In this document: positions 1-8,724 of the stretch, in pieces
Layout of the letters: every line of letters starts with the position of its first letter
How positions within the stretch are numbered: the first letter of the stretch is position 1
Assembly (NCBI RefSeq): GCF_900115285.1
Contig: NZ_FOYW01000001.1
Location: forward strand, 2,329,272 to 2,393,271
Length of the DNA: 64,000 bases
Direction of reading: 5' to 3'
Source: Marinobacter daqiaonensis
Lineage (GTDB): Bacteria; Pseudomonadota; Gammaproteobacteria; Pseudomonadales; Oleiphilaceae
The notes under the pieces: model-generated
The model's database searches: none
Seen by the model: the letters and a program-made list of their open reading frames with translations, nothing else
Told to the model about the DNA's origin: nothing
Program-made: the position numbers and the translations under genes

Positions 1-256
1 CCTCCTTCCGGATGAAGTCCCGCGAGGGTAGCTCATGCCGCGCCGACGACTGCCCGAAGCCTGGTCGGTCGTAAGCGATGACCTGACGGCCCAGGTGATC
101 CGCCAGCCGCGATGGAAAGTCGCGCCACAGTTCAACGCAGCCCAGGGAGTCATGGAGCAGTACCAGGGGTACACCCGTAGCCGGTTCCGGTGTCCAGCTC
201 TTTACATAAACGCGGGCACCGGCGATATCGAGGAATTGTTCACGAATAGTGGTCAT
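1..256 (-). CDS. alpha/beta hydrolase, C-terminal part missing (window edge)
   Basis: The reverse strand reads from ATG at 256 into the window edge, giving about 85 residues that begin MTTIREQFLDIAGARVYVKS. The segment PLVLLHDSLG is the oxyanion-loop strand of alpha/beta hydrolases (the HG position reads HD), and VIAYDRPGFGQS is the next conserved strand-loop. The nucleophile elbow and the His lie outside the window, so the substrate cannot be judged. It is transcribed leftward, in line with the GST gene behind it but about 70 bases away. Domain assignment is firm; function is not. Confidence 0.8.
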   Translation of the reverse strand, partial: MTTIREQFLDIAGARVYVKSWTPEPATGVPLVLLHDSLGCVELWRDFPSRLADHLGRQVIAYDRPGFGQSSARHELPSRDFIRKE

Positions 257-325
257 GAAAGGAATCGGTCGTGTTACAGGCGGGCCCCGCGCCATCCGTT
301 GTGCGCGGGGCCCGCTATGGGGGAA

Positions 326-1204
326 TCAGTCCCCGGCTTCCGCGTCCAGCTTGTCCTGGGTACGCAGTTCAAAGTCACTGGCGTCATGACGCTCCGGCAA
401 CTGACCGGCAGGATCGCCCCACACCCGGTTTACCATGCGACCGCGCTTGACTGCGGGACGGGCTTCCATCTCCTTACTCCAACGCACCACGTTGGTGTAG
501 GTGTGCACTTCCAGGAATTCCTGGGCATCGTAGATATTGCCGGTCACCAGCTGCCCGTACCAGGGCCAGATGGCCATGTCGGCAATGGTGTACTCGTCAC
601 CGGCAATATACCTGTGGTCGGCGAGACGCCGGTCCAGTACGTCCAGCTGGCGCTTCACTTCCATGGTGTAACGGTCGATGGGGTACTGGTACTTCTCCGG
701 CGCGTAGGCGTAGAAATGACCAAAGCCGCCGCCGAGCATGGGCGCGCTGCCCATCTGCCAGAACAACCAGTTGAGTGTCTCGGTACGACCAACGATGTCC
801 TTCGGCAGGAAGGCATCGAACTTTTCCGCCAGATAGAGCAGGATGGAACCTGATTCGAACAGCCGAATGGCGGGATTCTGGCTCTGATCCACCATGGCCG
901 GAATCTTGGAATTGGGATTCACCGCCACAAACCCGCTGCCAAACTGCTCACCCTCGGTGATGCGGATGGTGTAGGCGTCGTACTCGGCACCCTCGAACCC
1001 CTTCTCCAGCAGTTCCTCCAGCAGGATGGTCACCTTGACCCCATTGGGCGTGGCCAGAGAGTAGAGCTGAAGCGGATGCTTGCCCACAGGCAACGCCTGG
1101 TCGTGGGTCGGCCCGGCTATCGGACGGTTGATGTTGGCGAAACGGCCGCCGTTGCCAGGTTCCCATTTCCAGACTTTCGGGGGAGTATAGGTATCGTCGC
1201 TCAT
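326..1204 (-). CDS. yghU: YghU-like glutathione S-transferase / disulfide-bond oxidoreductase
   Basis: A 292-residue protein, close to the E. coli YghU length (288). An N-terminal extension (about residues 1-45, PPKVWKWEPGNGGRFANINRPIAGPTHD split across the segment) precedes a thioredoxin-like GST N-domain (LQLYSLATPNGVKVTILLEEL, with SKIPAM and the ESGSILLYLAEKF glutathione-binding region) and an all-helical C-domain (DRRLADHRYIAGDEYTIADMAIWPW). This family binds two glutathiones and acts as a cytoplasmic disulfide reductase or organic hydroperoxidase. The ORF extends upstream to 1351, but the protein similarity begins at MSDDTYTPP, and a purine-rich GGCGAGAG stretch lies just before that ATG, so 1204 was chosen. 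Confidence 0.9.
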   Translation of the reverse strand: MSDDTYTPPKVWKWEPGNGGRFANINRPIAGPTHDQALPVGKHPLQLYSLATPNGVKVTILLEELLEKGFEGAEYDAYTIRITEGEQFGSGFVAVNPNSKIPAMVDQSQNPAIRLFESGSILLYLAEKFDAFLPKDIVGRTETLNWLFWQMGSAPMLGGGFGHFYAYAPEKYQYPIDRYTMEVKRQLDVLDRRLADHRYIAGDEYTIADMAIWPWYGQLVTGNIYDAQEFLEVHTYTNVVRWSKEMEARPAVKRGRMVNRVWGDPAGQLPERHDASDFELRTQDKLDAEAGD

Positions 1205-1355
1205 TGGTGCACTCTCGCCTTCAGATGAATGAAAGGACTCGTCAGGAGACAACCCATACGGATGAAAGATGGGTTCGGGCCTGTGGGACATCTTGCCACC
1301 AGAGACCTCTGGACGCCAACGTATTGATCCGTTGCTACTGGTGAGCGTCAAACCG

Positions 1356-1619
1356 TCAGCGCCCGTCCCCTTTCACTCCCAGCCGGTCCAGATAGACATG
1401 GAGCTCTGCCTCGCTCAGGTTGACGTACTCCAGTACCCGCCCGTACAGCATGACGGTGGGCACGTTTCGCCCCTTGAGCTCCCGCTGGGTTTCATGGAGC
1501 ACGTACAGGATGATGCGCTCGGTTCGGGTCAGGCCATCACGCACATCCGGGATGGTCTCCAACATGGCATCGATCTCTTCCCCTGGCACGGAAATGTCCT
1601 GAAATCCGTCACTGGTCAT
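1356..1619 (-). CDS. small hypothetical protein, translationally coupled to the lipase gene
   Basis: An 87-residue, acidic, mostly helical soluble protein (MTSDGFQDISVPGEEID to GVKGDGR) that I do not recognise. It has no signal peptide, membrane segment or cysteine. Its ATG at 1619 lies inside the end of the upstream lipase gene (stop at 1609-1611), an 11-base overlap that suggests translational coupling in a three-gene leftward operon MAPEG-lipase-hypothetical. The segment around residues 27-75 (GLTRTERIILYVLHETQREL, then YGRVLEYVNLSEAELHVYLDRL) could form a winged-helix-like helix bundle, but this is only an impression. An alternative ATG lies at 1631. Confidence 0.6.
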   Translation of the reverse strand: MTSDGFQDISVPGEEIDAMLETIPDVRDGLTRTERIILYVLHETQRELKGRNVPTVMLYGRVLEYVNLSEAELHVYLDRLGVKGDGR

Positions 1620-2349
1620 GGCGAAACGCACCCGTTTTCAGGAAATGCACTGTCTGGGCAATCACTTCATCGTCGTACATCATAAACGAGTGACTCGCGG
1701 GCACCTCGATAAAATCATCCATCCCCTCAAGCCGGGTATTGTCCACCGCCACCGTGCCGTCGTCCTCACCGGGTATCAGAGCGGAGAAGACCGGGTTGAT
1801 GGAACCGGTCCCGGCGATGACCCCCACCTCGAGTTCGGTGGCGCCAAGGGACCGGGGCAGGGAATTCTCCCCGGTTCCCAGCTGACTGCCCGCGGGGCCG
1901 TTAAGCCACTGAAAAAGCTCGTTATCCTTGAGCTTATCCACCATCACGCTGCCTTTGTTGGGTGGGGCGAGCATGACCACCCGGCCAAACCGGATCGGCG
2001 CCCCCTCGGCACCGAGATACCGGACAATTATGGCGCCCAGGGAGTGCCCCACGAAGGCAATCGGGGTTTCCTCAGGGTCGCTGACACAGTCCTGAATCGC
2101 CGGCAGCACAAAATCCATGGCCAGTTCCCCGATCGGATGCTCCGTTGACGGATAGTCGACATTGCAGGGCCGGAAACCCGCGTCGTTCAGGGCTCTGGCC
2201 ATGTCCTCCATCGACGCGTCGCTCCGGATCAGGCCGTGAAGCAGGACCACCGGTTGCCGCCCATCCCCGGTGGCGCCGGACAGTGGCAATGCGGCGATGC
2301 TCATCAGGGCGAATAGCAGAACTCTGGCTTTCAACTCGATCAGGTTCAT
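1609..2349 (-). CDS. exported lipase-like alpha/beta hydrolase (PGAP1/LipA-type fold)
   Basis: A 246-residue protein. Residues 1-27 (MNLIELKARVLLFALMSIAALPLSGA) form a signal peptide. The mature domain has VVLLHGLIRSDASMEDM (oxyanion HG), the nucleophile elbow VGHSLGAIIVRYL, an Asp in GEDDGTV and a terminal His in VPASHSFMM, so the Ser-Asp-His triad is complete. Related proteins are annotated as acetyltransferase/lipase with a GPI-deacylase-like fold; the substrate is unknown. The ATG at 2347-2349 overlaps the stop codon of the MAPEG gene (ATGA), which decides this start over the longer GTG at 2370. It probably acts in the periplasm. Confidence 0.85.
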   Translation of the reverse strand: MNLIELKARVLLFALMSIAALPLSGATGDGRQPVVLLHGLIRSDASMEDMARALNDAGFRPCNVDYPSTEHPIGELAMDFVLPAIQDCVSDPEETPIAFVGHSLGAIIVRYLGAEGAPIRFGRVVMLAPPNKGSVMVDKLKDNELFQWLNGPAGSQLGTGENSLPRSLGATELEVGVIAGTGSINPVFSALIPGEDDGTVAVDNTRLEGMDDFIEVPASHSFMMYDDEVIAQTVHFLKTGAFRHDQ

Positions 2350-2759
2350 AGGAGTGTACTGAGAACCCACACCGCAAGGACCAGCACCAGCAAGACCCCG
2401 ACCAGAAACAGCCGACGCCGGGTGGGGATATGATTACTGCCCGTGTGCACCACGGCATGGGCGATGCGGCTCGCCACGAACAGCCAGGCGAGCGTGAGAC
2501 TCACCCAGTCGACTGCATCCAGCACCATCAGCGACAGCGCCAGCACAAAGAACAGTACCGGAACCTCGAACTGGTTGCGGATGCAGTTGTTGATCTTGAG
2601 CACGTAGTCGGGCCAGGCGTCGTCATAGAGGCCGCGGCGGGATTCATCCACATGGCCGGCCGTCGAGGCCTTGATCTTGGCAAGGTTCAGCCGGACATAG
2701 AGCACGAGAGTAAGCGCTACCTGGGTCAGAACTGGCCATAGCATCAGCTGGTTATTCAC
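2346..2759 (-). CDS. MAPEG-family integral membrane protein
   Basis: A 137-residue protein with four hydrophobic helices (about residues 3-22, 60-85, 88-108 and 115-136). The Asn-rich segment DYVLKINNCIRNQFEVPVLF is the MAPEG signature: this family includes microsomal glutathione transferases and bacterial homologues whose conserved RxxxNxxE/Q residues bind glutathione. The GTG start at 2759 is preceded by AAGGAGA at good spacing, while the longer ORF start at 2828 has no such site. Gene order in the operon is this gene, lipase, small hypothetical. A glutathione-dependent role would match the nearby YghU-like gene, but that link is only positional. Confidence 0.85.
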   Translation of the reverse strand: MNNQLMLWPVLTQVALTLVLYVRLNLAKIKASTAGHVDESRRGLYDDAWPDYVLKINNCIRNQFEVPVLFFVLALSLMVLDAVDWVSLTLAWLFVASRIAHAVVHTGSNHIPTRRRLFLVGVLLVLVLAVWVLSTLL

Positions 2760-3030
2760 TCTTTCTCCTTGAATGCCATCACTGCGGGACAAACTTGTGC
2801 GGCAGTTCGGGCGAACCCCGTTGGCCAACTTCCCATGACTCTAGCGAAGTTTATTGGCCAGGGCCATCTTCGCCTCTCGCAACCCTGTGATCCCGAGATC
2901 TCTCCCGCGCCTGTCGTTATAGGGTTAAGGCTTCTATGCTTGAGGGACGGACAGAACGGACCATGGGGGGAAGGTCAGCCGCCCCCGCCGACACCCATTC
3001 GACATGACTCAACCTGGAGGCGCCCTGAAC

Positions 3031-4518
3031 ATGAAGCCCGAACTTCCGATATTTACCGACCTGAAGCTGGAGAAGGACCCTGAGATACCCGCTTCCTGGG
3101 ACTTCGGCGGGGGCGTGGGCCTGATACTCCTGGCACCCGAGTCACAGCGGGACGCCATCAGGCAGGGACCGTGGGGTGAGTTTCTGGAACAGCGCCTGGC
3201 CGCCTTCCCGGAAAAAGCCAATCCGGTTCACCTGTCTGGCCCCACCGGAATCCGCACGGCTGTCGCCTTTGTCGCGGACGATGTGGGCGGGTTCAAGGCG
3301 TTGACTCAGGCCCGGAAACTGATCGGGCCATTGCTGACCGAGCGCCCCGAGCAGATCAACGTGATTTCCCTGCTCGGCAATGGCGATACCGCAACGGTAA
3401 TGGCAGAAGCCCTGGCGGCTGCCACCCACGCCGCCCTGTTCCAACTGCCCAAAATTACCGACACCCCCGAAGACGCGCCGACATTGCGGACCATGGTGTT
3501 TATGGGAGATTTCGACGCCGCGAATTTCCGTCACGCCGAAGCGACCGCGGAAGGTAATAACCTGGCACGCTGGCTCACCCAGCTTCCGGGCAATTACCTG
3601 ACGCCCGCCATCTACCGGGATTACGCCGAGTCCCTGGCCAGAAACGAAGGCTGGGATACGGACTTCTTCGACCAGACCCGGCTTGAGGAGCTGGGTGCGG
3701 GTGCCTTTTTATCCGTAGTGGCCGCCAGCCCCAACCGGGACGCCGGCATACTTCGCCTGAGTTACCGACCCAGGGATGCGAAGGGGCAGGCCCTCGCTCT
3801 GATTGGCAAAGGTATCTGTTTCGATACCGGTGGCGCCAACCTGAAAGTGGGCGGCAGCATGCTTGGCATGCACGGGGACATGCAGGGCAGCGCCGTGGCC
3901 CTCGGCACCCTGCTCGCCCTGACGCGTCTGGAATTCGACCAGCCCGTGGACTGCTGGCTACCGCTGGCGGAAAACCACATCGGCCCCGACGCCGTTAAAT
4001 GCAACGACGTCATTACCGCAATGAATGGCACCACCATCGAACTGATCAATACCGACGCCGAGGGCCGCATGGTACTGGCAGACACCCTCGCCCTGGCAAG
4101 CCGGGAAAAGCCCAGGGCGATCCTGGACTACGCCACCCTGACCGGCGCTGTTGTATCCTCCCTTGGTCAGCGCATGGGGGGCGCGATTACCAATCGTCGC
4201 CACTGGATCGAACCGATCATCCAGGCCGGTGAACGCAGCGGTGAGCGGGTCTGGCCCTTTCCTTACGAGGACGACTACGACGAAGACCTGAAATCGCAGG
4301 TTGCCGACACCCTTCAGTGCCGGACCGCAGGCGCTGGCGATCACATCTACGCGGCACGCTTTCTCGGCCGCTTTGTGGACAAGGACATCGACTGGGTCCA
4401 TGTGGACATGGCATCCTCCGGTACCCATAAGGGTGGCCTCGCCCACATTCCCACAGACCTCCAGGGTTTTGGCGTGCGTTTCGGGGTGGAATGGTTTGGC
4501 ACCATCACCAGGGAGTAG
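3031..4518 (+). CDS. leucyl aminopeptidase family (M17) metallopeptidase
   Basis: A 495-residue protein with a divergent N-terminal domain (residues 1-165) and a C-terminal M17 catalytic domain. Visible signatures are LALIGKGICFDTGGANLK (catalytic Lys and metal-binding Asp) and INTDAEGRMVLADTL (NTDAEGR, with the metal-binding Asp/Glu and the catalytic Arg). It would remove N-terminal residues from peptides in the cytoplasm, using two divalent metal ions. It is a paralogue-type M17 enzyme rather than an obvious PepA, because the N-domain differs and the motif reads GGANLK where PepA has GGISLK. ATG 3031 is preceded by GGAGG; the upstream ATG at 3004 has no ribosome site. Confidence 0.9.
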   Translation: MKPELPIFTDLKLEKDPEIPASWDFGGGVGLILLAPESQRDAIRQGPWGEFLEQRLAAFPEKANPVHLSGPTGIRTAVAFVADDVGGFKALTQARKLIGPLLTERPEQINVISLLGNGDTATVMAEALAAATHAALFQLPKITDTPEDAPTLRTMVFMGDFDAANFRHAEATAEGNNLARWLTQLPGNYLTPAIYRDYAESLARNEGWDTDFFDQTRLEELGAGAFLSVVAASPNRDAGILRLSYRPRDAKGQALALIGKGICFDTGGANLKVGGSMLGMHGDMQGSAVALGTLLALTRLEFDQPVDCWLPLAENHIGPDAVKCNDVITAMNGTTIELINTDAEGRMVLADTLALASREKPRAILDYATLTGAVVSSLGQRMGGAITNRRHWIEPIIQAGERSGERVWPFPYEDDYDEDLKSQVADTLQCRTAGAGDHIYAARFLGRFVDKDIDWVHVDMASSGTHKGGLAHIPTDLQGFGVRFGVEWFGTITRE

Positions 4519-4558
4519 GAGCGTCACAGGCCGTTACGAGACAGGAGTCCGTACTGAG

Positions 4559-5377
4559 ATGCCACAACAACGCAAGCTCAGCGTGTATTGGCTGGTTTTC
4601 TGCCTCCTGGTGCTGCCTGCAACGGCTGCGGCGGCTGACGAATTTTCAGCCCCCGGTCCGCAGGAGTCGGCCCCGGTCCGTCTGGTAACGGGGCCTCACT
4701 ACCCTCCTTTGGCCGCGGACTACCTGCCCTACAACGGGCTCGGGGCTTTTCTCGTCAGACGCATCCTTGAAGCTTCGGGAAGCGAAGTGTCCGTGGACCT
4801 TCGGCCCTGGAAACGGGCCTATCGAGAGAGTCTGGCGGGGCATTACGATGCCGTCCTGCCCTACCTTGAAACGCCCTCCCGTCAGGAGGACTTCCTCTTT
4901 TCGGAACCCGTCTTCAAGGCCGACACCTACGCTTACGTATCGGCGGGGTCGGACATTCACGCCGACTCGATGACAGGACTGGAGGGGCTGACGTACTGCA
5001 ATCCCCTGGGCTACGCCGACGGCGAAAAACTCGGACAGATGCGTTCGGAGGGCAAAATCACCAGACTCACGGCGCCCCATCTCAACAACTGCTTTCGCAT
5101 GCTGCTGGCGGGACGGGCCGACTTCGTCAAGATCAATCACTACGTCGCACGCTACAGCCTACACCATAGCGAGCTGCCCCATAACGCCATCAGGGCACTG
5201 CCCTTTGTGGTGGAGCGGGTGTCCCTCCACCTTATGGTTCCCAGAACGCGACCCGAGGCAGAAGAACTGGTGGACGAATTCGACCGGATACGTGGCCGTA
5301 TGGAAGCGTCCGGGCAACTGAATGCTCTGACCAGTTGGTATCTTGAGACCGTCGAACTTGAAGAGGAGCTCCGTTAA
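4559..5377 (+). CDS. periplasmic solute-binding protein, amino-acid-binding (family 3) type
   Basis: A 272-residue protein. Residues 1-27 are a signal peptide ending in ATAAAADEF. The rest resembles the SBP_bac_3 fold: LVTGPHYPPLAADYLPYNGLGAFLVRRILEASG is the ligand-pocket strand with PPLA, followed by LRPWKRAYRESLAGHYDAVLPYLETPSRQEDFLFSEP. Proteins of this class in Pseudomonas-like bacteria are often orphans with no permease beside them, and none is seen here either. ATG 4559 follows ACAGGAG. It lies 40 bases after the M17 gene and 134 bases before the PA2779-like gene, on the same strand. Ligand unknown. Confidence 0.8.
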   Translation: MPQQRKLSVYWLVFCLLVLPATAAAADEFSAPGPQESAPVRLVTGPHYPPLAADYLPYNGLGAFLVRRILEASGSEVSVDLRPWKRAYRESLAGHYDAVLPYLETPSRQEDFLFSEPVFKADTYAYVSAGSDIHADSMTGLEGLTYCNPLGYADGEKLGQMRSEGKITRLTAPHLNNCFRMLLAGRADFVKINHYVARYSLHHSELPHNAIRALPFVVERVSLHLMVPRTRPEAEELVDEFDRIRGRMEASGQLNALTSWYLETVELEEELR

Positions 5378-5511
5378 ATAAGTTCTTTGCCGGCGGCCTT
5401 TCCGTCGTTATCGGTCTTATCGTATTAAATGCCGATGTGTTCTACTCTTTAAAAGGGCCGGTGATCATTGGATTCCGGCAGTTGGGAACAACAGACAACA
5501 GGGAGCCTGAA

Positions 5512-5916
5512 ATGCAGACGATTCGGAACAATCTGAGATTCACCGCTTTTTTCATGGCCGTCCTGATGAGCCTGGCCACTATCTGGACTTCGCCCGCCGT
5601 GGCAAATGTGGTGGGAACGGGAGAACTCCTGAGCGAGCAGCGGGTCGAGCTGGACCGCGCCTCTCTCCTGAACATGCTTGAACAGCAGGAGGTAAAGGAC
5701 AAGCTCGCAGATATGGGGGTTAGCCAGGCGGACGTGGAAAAACGCATCCAGAACCTGACGCCCGCTGAGTTGTCAGCCTTCGAACAGCAACTGGCCGAAG
5801 CGCCGGTTGGTCAGAACAGTGTGGTGGGTATTATTGTGCTCTTCCTGCTGGTGTTCGTGGTTACCGACATTCTCTGCGCAACGAACATCTATCCATTCAT
5901 CAACTGCATAAGGTAA
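5512..5916 (+). CDS. PA2779-family small envelope protein
   Basis: A 134-residue protein with an N-terminal signal or anchor segment (residues 10-31), a helical middle rich in Glu and Gln (NMLEQQEVKDKLADMGV, ADVEKRIQNLTPAELSAFEQQL), a C-terminal membrane helix (VVGIIVLFLLVFVVTDILCA) and a short tail with two cysteines, ending YPFINCIR. This layout and its position directly before a C39-like peptidase match the PA2779 family of unknown function. The start at 5512 is set by GGGAGCCTG eight bases upstream. The gap to the next gene is 21 bases, so the two are probably one transcript. Confidence 0.8.
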   Translation: MQTIRNNLRFTAFFMAVLMSLATIWTSPAVANVVGTGELLSEQRVELDRASLLNMLEQQEVKDKLADMGVSQADVEKRIQNLTPAELSAFEQQLAEAPVGQNSVVGIIVLFLLVFVVTDILCATNIYPFINCIR

Positions 5917-5937
5917 CCGGCCGGGGCCATCGTAAAC

Positions 5938-6960
5938 GTGTCATTGCCTCGCTGTTATCGTTCAACCGCAATCACCGTCAGCCTGCTGCTGATGGTGATT
6001 CTTGGCGGCTGCGCCAACCGACCACAGTGGCCCGACCAGACGTCTTCGGCAGTTTCCCCAATCGCTTCATCCCGAAGTTCCGACCTCGATCTCGACCAGA
6101 GGCTCATACTCGAGCAGGTTCCCTTTTATGCCCAGGAAAAGTATCAATGCGGGCCGGCGTCCCTTGCCATGATGCTGAACGCCCAGGGCCTCACGACGGA
6201 ACCCGACCAACTCAAAGATCTGGTCTATCTCCCGGGCCGCGAAGGCAGCCTGCAGGTGGAGCTGGTAGCCGCGGGCCGAAGTCACGGCATGGTGGTCTAT
6301 GAGCTCGATGGCTCACTGCAAAGCCTGCTCACCGAGGTTGCCGCCGGCCATCCGGTGATGGTCATGCAGAATCTGCGCTTCAACTGGTGGCCACAATGGC
6401 ACTTCGCCGTGGTCACGGGTTTTGACCGGGAAAAGCGAAATATCATTCTTCATACCGGTACCCGCGAGCTCCATGAGGAGGCGGTGGAAGTCTTCATGGC
6501 CACCTGGAACCGTACTGAAAACTGGGCAGTGGTCATGCTTCCGCCCGGACAGCTGCCTGCCACGGCGGAGCCCATCGATTACCTGATGGCGGTCAACGAC
6601 CTGGAAACCACCGGCCACTGGGACACAGCCAGCGAAGCATACAGAACCGCGGAAAGAGCCTGGCCGGACCAACCGGCGGCCATCCTGGGCCAGGGCAACA
6701 TTGCCTGGCAGGCTGGCGACTGGGCGGAAGCGACCCGTCACTACCTGAGACTCACCTCAGAGTTTCCCGATCTTGCCGCCGGATGGCACAACCTTGCCCA
6801 GTCCCTCGCCAGGCAGGGCTGCGAAAGCCCGGCGCGTAACGCTGCCGAGTGTGCCTTCAGCCTGAAGCCCGACCGCTTCAGCCTGGAGATGCCCGCCATC
6901 TCGTCGGGTGTTTCGGCTGAATGCCCTTCCGTGGATTGCCCCGATACCGAAAGGCCCTGA
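5938..6960 (+). CDS. PA2778-family C39-like cysteine peptidase lipoprotein with TPR tail
   Basis: A 340-residue protein from a GTG start. Residues 10-25 form a lipoprotein signal ending in LGGC (Cys25 lipidated). The C39-like domain (about 55-205) shows the catalytic Cys in EKYQCGPASLAMML and the His in PQWHFAVVTGFD. The rest (about 215-320) holds TPR repeats (GHWDTASEAYRTAERAWP, GDWAEATRHYLRLTSEFPD). It would sit on the periplasmic face of a membrane. It pairs with the PA2779-like gene upstream, which is a plausible substrate or partner, though no target is known. Confidence 0.85.
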   Translation: MSLPRCYRSTAITVSLLLMVILGGCANRPQWPDQTSSAVSPIASSRSSDLDLDQRLILEQVPFYAQEKYQCGPASLAMMLNAQGLTTEPDQLKDLVYLPGREGSLQVELVAAGRSHGMVVYELDGSLQSLLTEVAAGHPVMVMQNLRFNWWPQWHFAVVTGFDREKRNIILHTGTRELHEEAVEVFMATWNRTENWAVVMLPPGQLPATAEPIDYLMAVNDLETTGHWDTASEAYRTAERAWPDQPAAILGQGNIAWQAGDWAEATRHYLRLTSEFPDLAAGWHNLAQSLARQGCESPARNAAECAFSLKPDRFSLEMPAISSGVSAECPSVDCPDTERP

Positions 6961-7013
6961 TTACTGAATTCTGTCGGGATTCATCCGGAGGCTCAAAAGG
7001 ATGCCTGCCGGCC

Positions 7014-7559
7014 TTAACCCCGTTGATCCGATGCCGGAGCCGCCCGCCCCTGCACACCCTCAAGGCTTGAACGACCGGCATCCGTGCCGCGGCGGACAAC
7101 GCTCAGGGAGCCCTCGGTCTCGATAACCACGGCTTCCACTTCCTCCATGGCCAGGACCCCTGACGACCGGATCGCTGAGCGCACCTCATCTTCCGTGACA
7201 CGGGCCCGGCGCATGGATGCCGGCATGAACTCGCCCCGGTAAAGCACGAGGCCTGGTTCGCCTGTCAGCGTGCGTCGTATCCACCCCACCCGGACGCTCG
7301 ACCAGGTAACCACGAGCTGGAGTCCGATCAAAAGGGCAAAGGCCATGGCACCTTCGGAAAGGCTGATGCTTTTGTTCAGCAACACGGTCGCCAGCGTCGA
7401 GCCAAGGGCCACCGTTACCACGAAGTCAAAGGCATTCAGCTTCGACAGTGTCCGTTTTCCCGAGATGCGCAGAAACACGACCAGCACGACGTAAGCAAGC
7501 ACCCCCACGATCAGGATGCGTACCAGATTGGACCAGTCGTTAAAAAACATGCCTTCCAT
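7014..7559 (-). CDS. DUF421 (YetF-type) membrane protein
   Basis: A 181-residue protein with about three N-terminal membrane helices (residues 10-30, 40-62 and 68-88) followed by a cytoplasmic DUF421 domain: TLTGEPGLVLYRGEFMPASMRRARVTEDEVRSAIRSSGV split across the segment, then EEVEAVVIETEGSLSVVRR. YetF-like proteins are widespread and poorly characterised. The start at 7559 is set by GGAGGAAAATCC directly upstream. It converges with the PA2778-like gene, with only about 50 bases between them. Confidence 0.85.
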   Translation of the reverse strand: MEGMFFNDWSNLVRILIVGVLAYVVLVVFLRISGKRTLSKLNAFDFVVTVALGSTLATVLLNKSISLSEGAMAFALLIGLQLVVTWSSVRVGWIRRTLTGEPGLVLYRGEFMPASMRRARVTEDEVRSAIRSSGVLAMEEVEAVVIETEGSLSVVRRGTDAGRSSLEGVQGRAAPASDQRG

Positions 7560-7645
7560 GGATTTTCCTCCTTCTTTCAGCGTCAACGGCCCCGCGTCCC
7601 GGGGTTGAGAGGACTGAGAGTCGAGGCGTGCTCTTTAACGATAGC

Positions 7646-8377
7646 CTATTTTCGACCTGACCCGGCCTGAAGACTCCCGGATTCAGCCAGCGCCGCCGCA
7701 ATAGCCTGGTACCCCCTGTCACTGGGGTGAAAGCCATCGCTGGCCAGCAGCGAAGAATCGGTGAGCGCCCCGTAACTCCGGTATTGAAAATCCGCCGGCG
7801 CCTCCCTGGCCAGCTGCTGGTAGACCCGATTCAGTTGCCGTGCCCGCCATCCCATGATTTGCCGAAGAGGGGAAGGCAACGCCGTAAACAGATGCATGGG
7901 CGGCACGCTCAGCAGATAAACCGGGCCCGGATAGTGTGGGGTGAGGGTTTCCCGGAGCATCCCCAGTTGCCGCCGGAACTGATACCGGGGCGTGAAGCCG
8001 GTGGTATCGTTGACGCCCATGCTCAGCAGAACCACATCGGCCTCCGGGAGCTCGACGCTGACCAGTTTCCGGTTGAGCTGGTCCAGTCTGATGCCGTTCA
8101 CACCAAAGGTATGCCAGCTAATGGTCTGACCGGAGCGCCCATGGAGCTCCCTTGCCAGCTGGCTGGCGAGGCCCTGTTCATGGCTGGACACCCCCACGCC
8201 GGCGGCGGTGGATTCACCGATGACCAGAAGCCGCAGATCCGGTGTGCCCTTGCCGTACTGACCGGAAAGGGAACCCTGGGCCTCGGGCAGCCGGGGGATA
8301 ATCCGTCGGGCGCGCCTGCCCTGATACAGGAGGACCGGGAGGAGCAATGCGGTGGTCAGCCAGAAAGGAAGGTGCAT
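7646..8377 (-). CDS. membrane-anchored SGNH/GDSL hydrolase
   Basis: A 243-residue protein with an N-terminal membrane segment (MHLPFWLTTALLLPVLLYQG). SGNH blocks are visible: block I LLVIGESTAAGVGV (nucleophile Ser in GES), block II Gly in FGVNGI, block III LLSMGVNDTTGF (Asn in GVND) and block V DGFHPSDRGYQ (Asp and His). This is the arylesterase/lysophospholipase-like branch; the substrate cannot be read from sequence. Its 5' end overlaps the 3' end of the paiB remnant by about 20 bases. Confidence 0.88.
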   Translation of the reverse strand: MHLPFWLTTALLLPVLLYQGRRARRIIPRLPEAQGSLSGQYGKGTPDLRLLVIGESTAAGVGVSSHEQGLASQLARELHGRSGQTISWHTFGVNGIRLDQLNRKLVSVELPEADVVLLSMGVNDTTGFTPRYQFRRQLGMLRETLTPHYPGPVYLLSVPPMHLFTALPSPLRQIMGWRARQLNRVYQQLAREAPADFQYRSYGALTDSSLLASDGFHPSDRGYQAIAAALAESGSLQAGSGRK

Positions 8378-8712
8378 GGGTCTCCCGTTGAGTCTGGTGA
8401 GTGCGCCTGATATCGGAAACCGGCGTCAAGGCCAGCTCTTACACCAGCCCGGTTTCGCTCCGGCTGATTCTGACTCGCTTTCAGCTTGCCTGTCAGGGTC
8501 TCAATGCTGATTTCGATGCCAACGATAGCCTGAACCAGGCGGTCGATGAAGTCCTGTGGCGCATCGTCCACCGACCAGGGGTCGCTCATTCCCGACTCAT
8601 GCTGGTCGGTCAGGTTACGGACATGCTGATTCAGCGAGGCGGCATCCTCGATGACGCGGGGCGCTTCCATACCGGGTTGTTTCGGGCCACTGCGGAACGC
8701 CACTGAAAACAA
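8356..8712 (-). pseudogene. truncated PaiB-like FMN-binding regulator (C-terminal half only)
   Basis: The reading frame contains the C-terminal half of a PaiB family protein: RVIEDAASLNQHVRNLTDQHES, PWSVDDAPQDFIDRLVQAIVGIEI and the signature KLKASQNQPERNRAGVRAGL (full-length relatives have K-SQNR-E-DR-GV). Full-length PaiB proteins are about 200-215 residues; only about the last 90 are present. The N-terminal flavin-binding part is missing, and a ccdAB module begins 13 bases upstream of the frame. No ribosome site is evident. I treat it as a remnant left after recombination or insertion of the toxin-antitoxin module. Confidence 0.75.
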
Positions 8713-8724
8713 GACGCTATTGTA

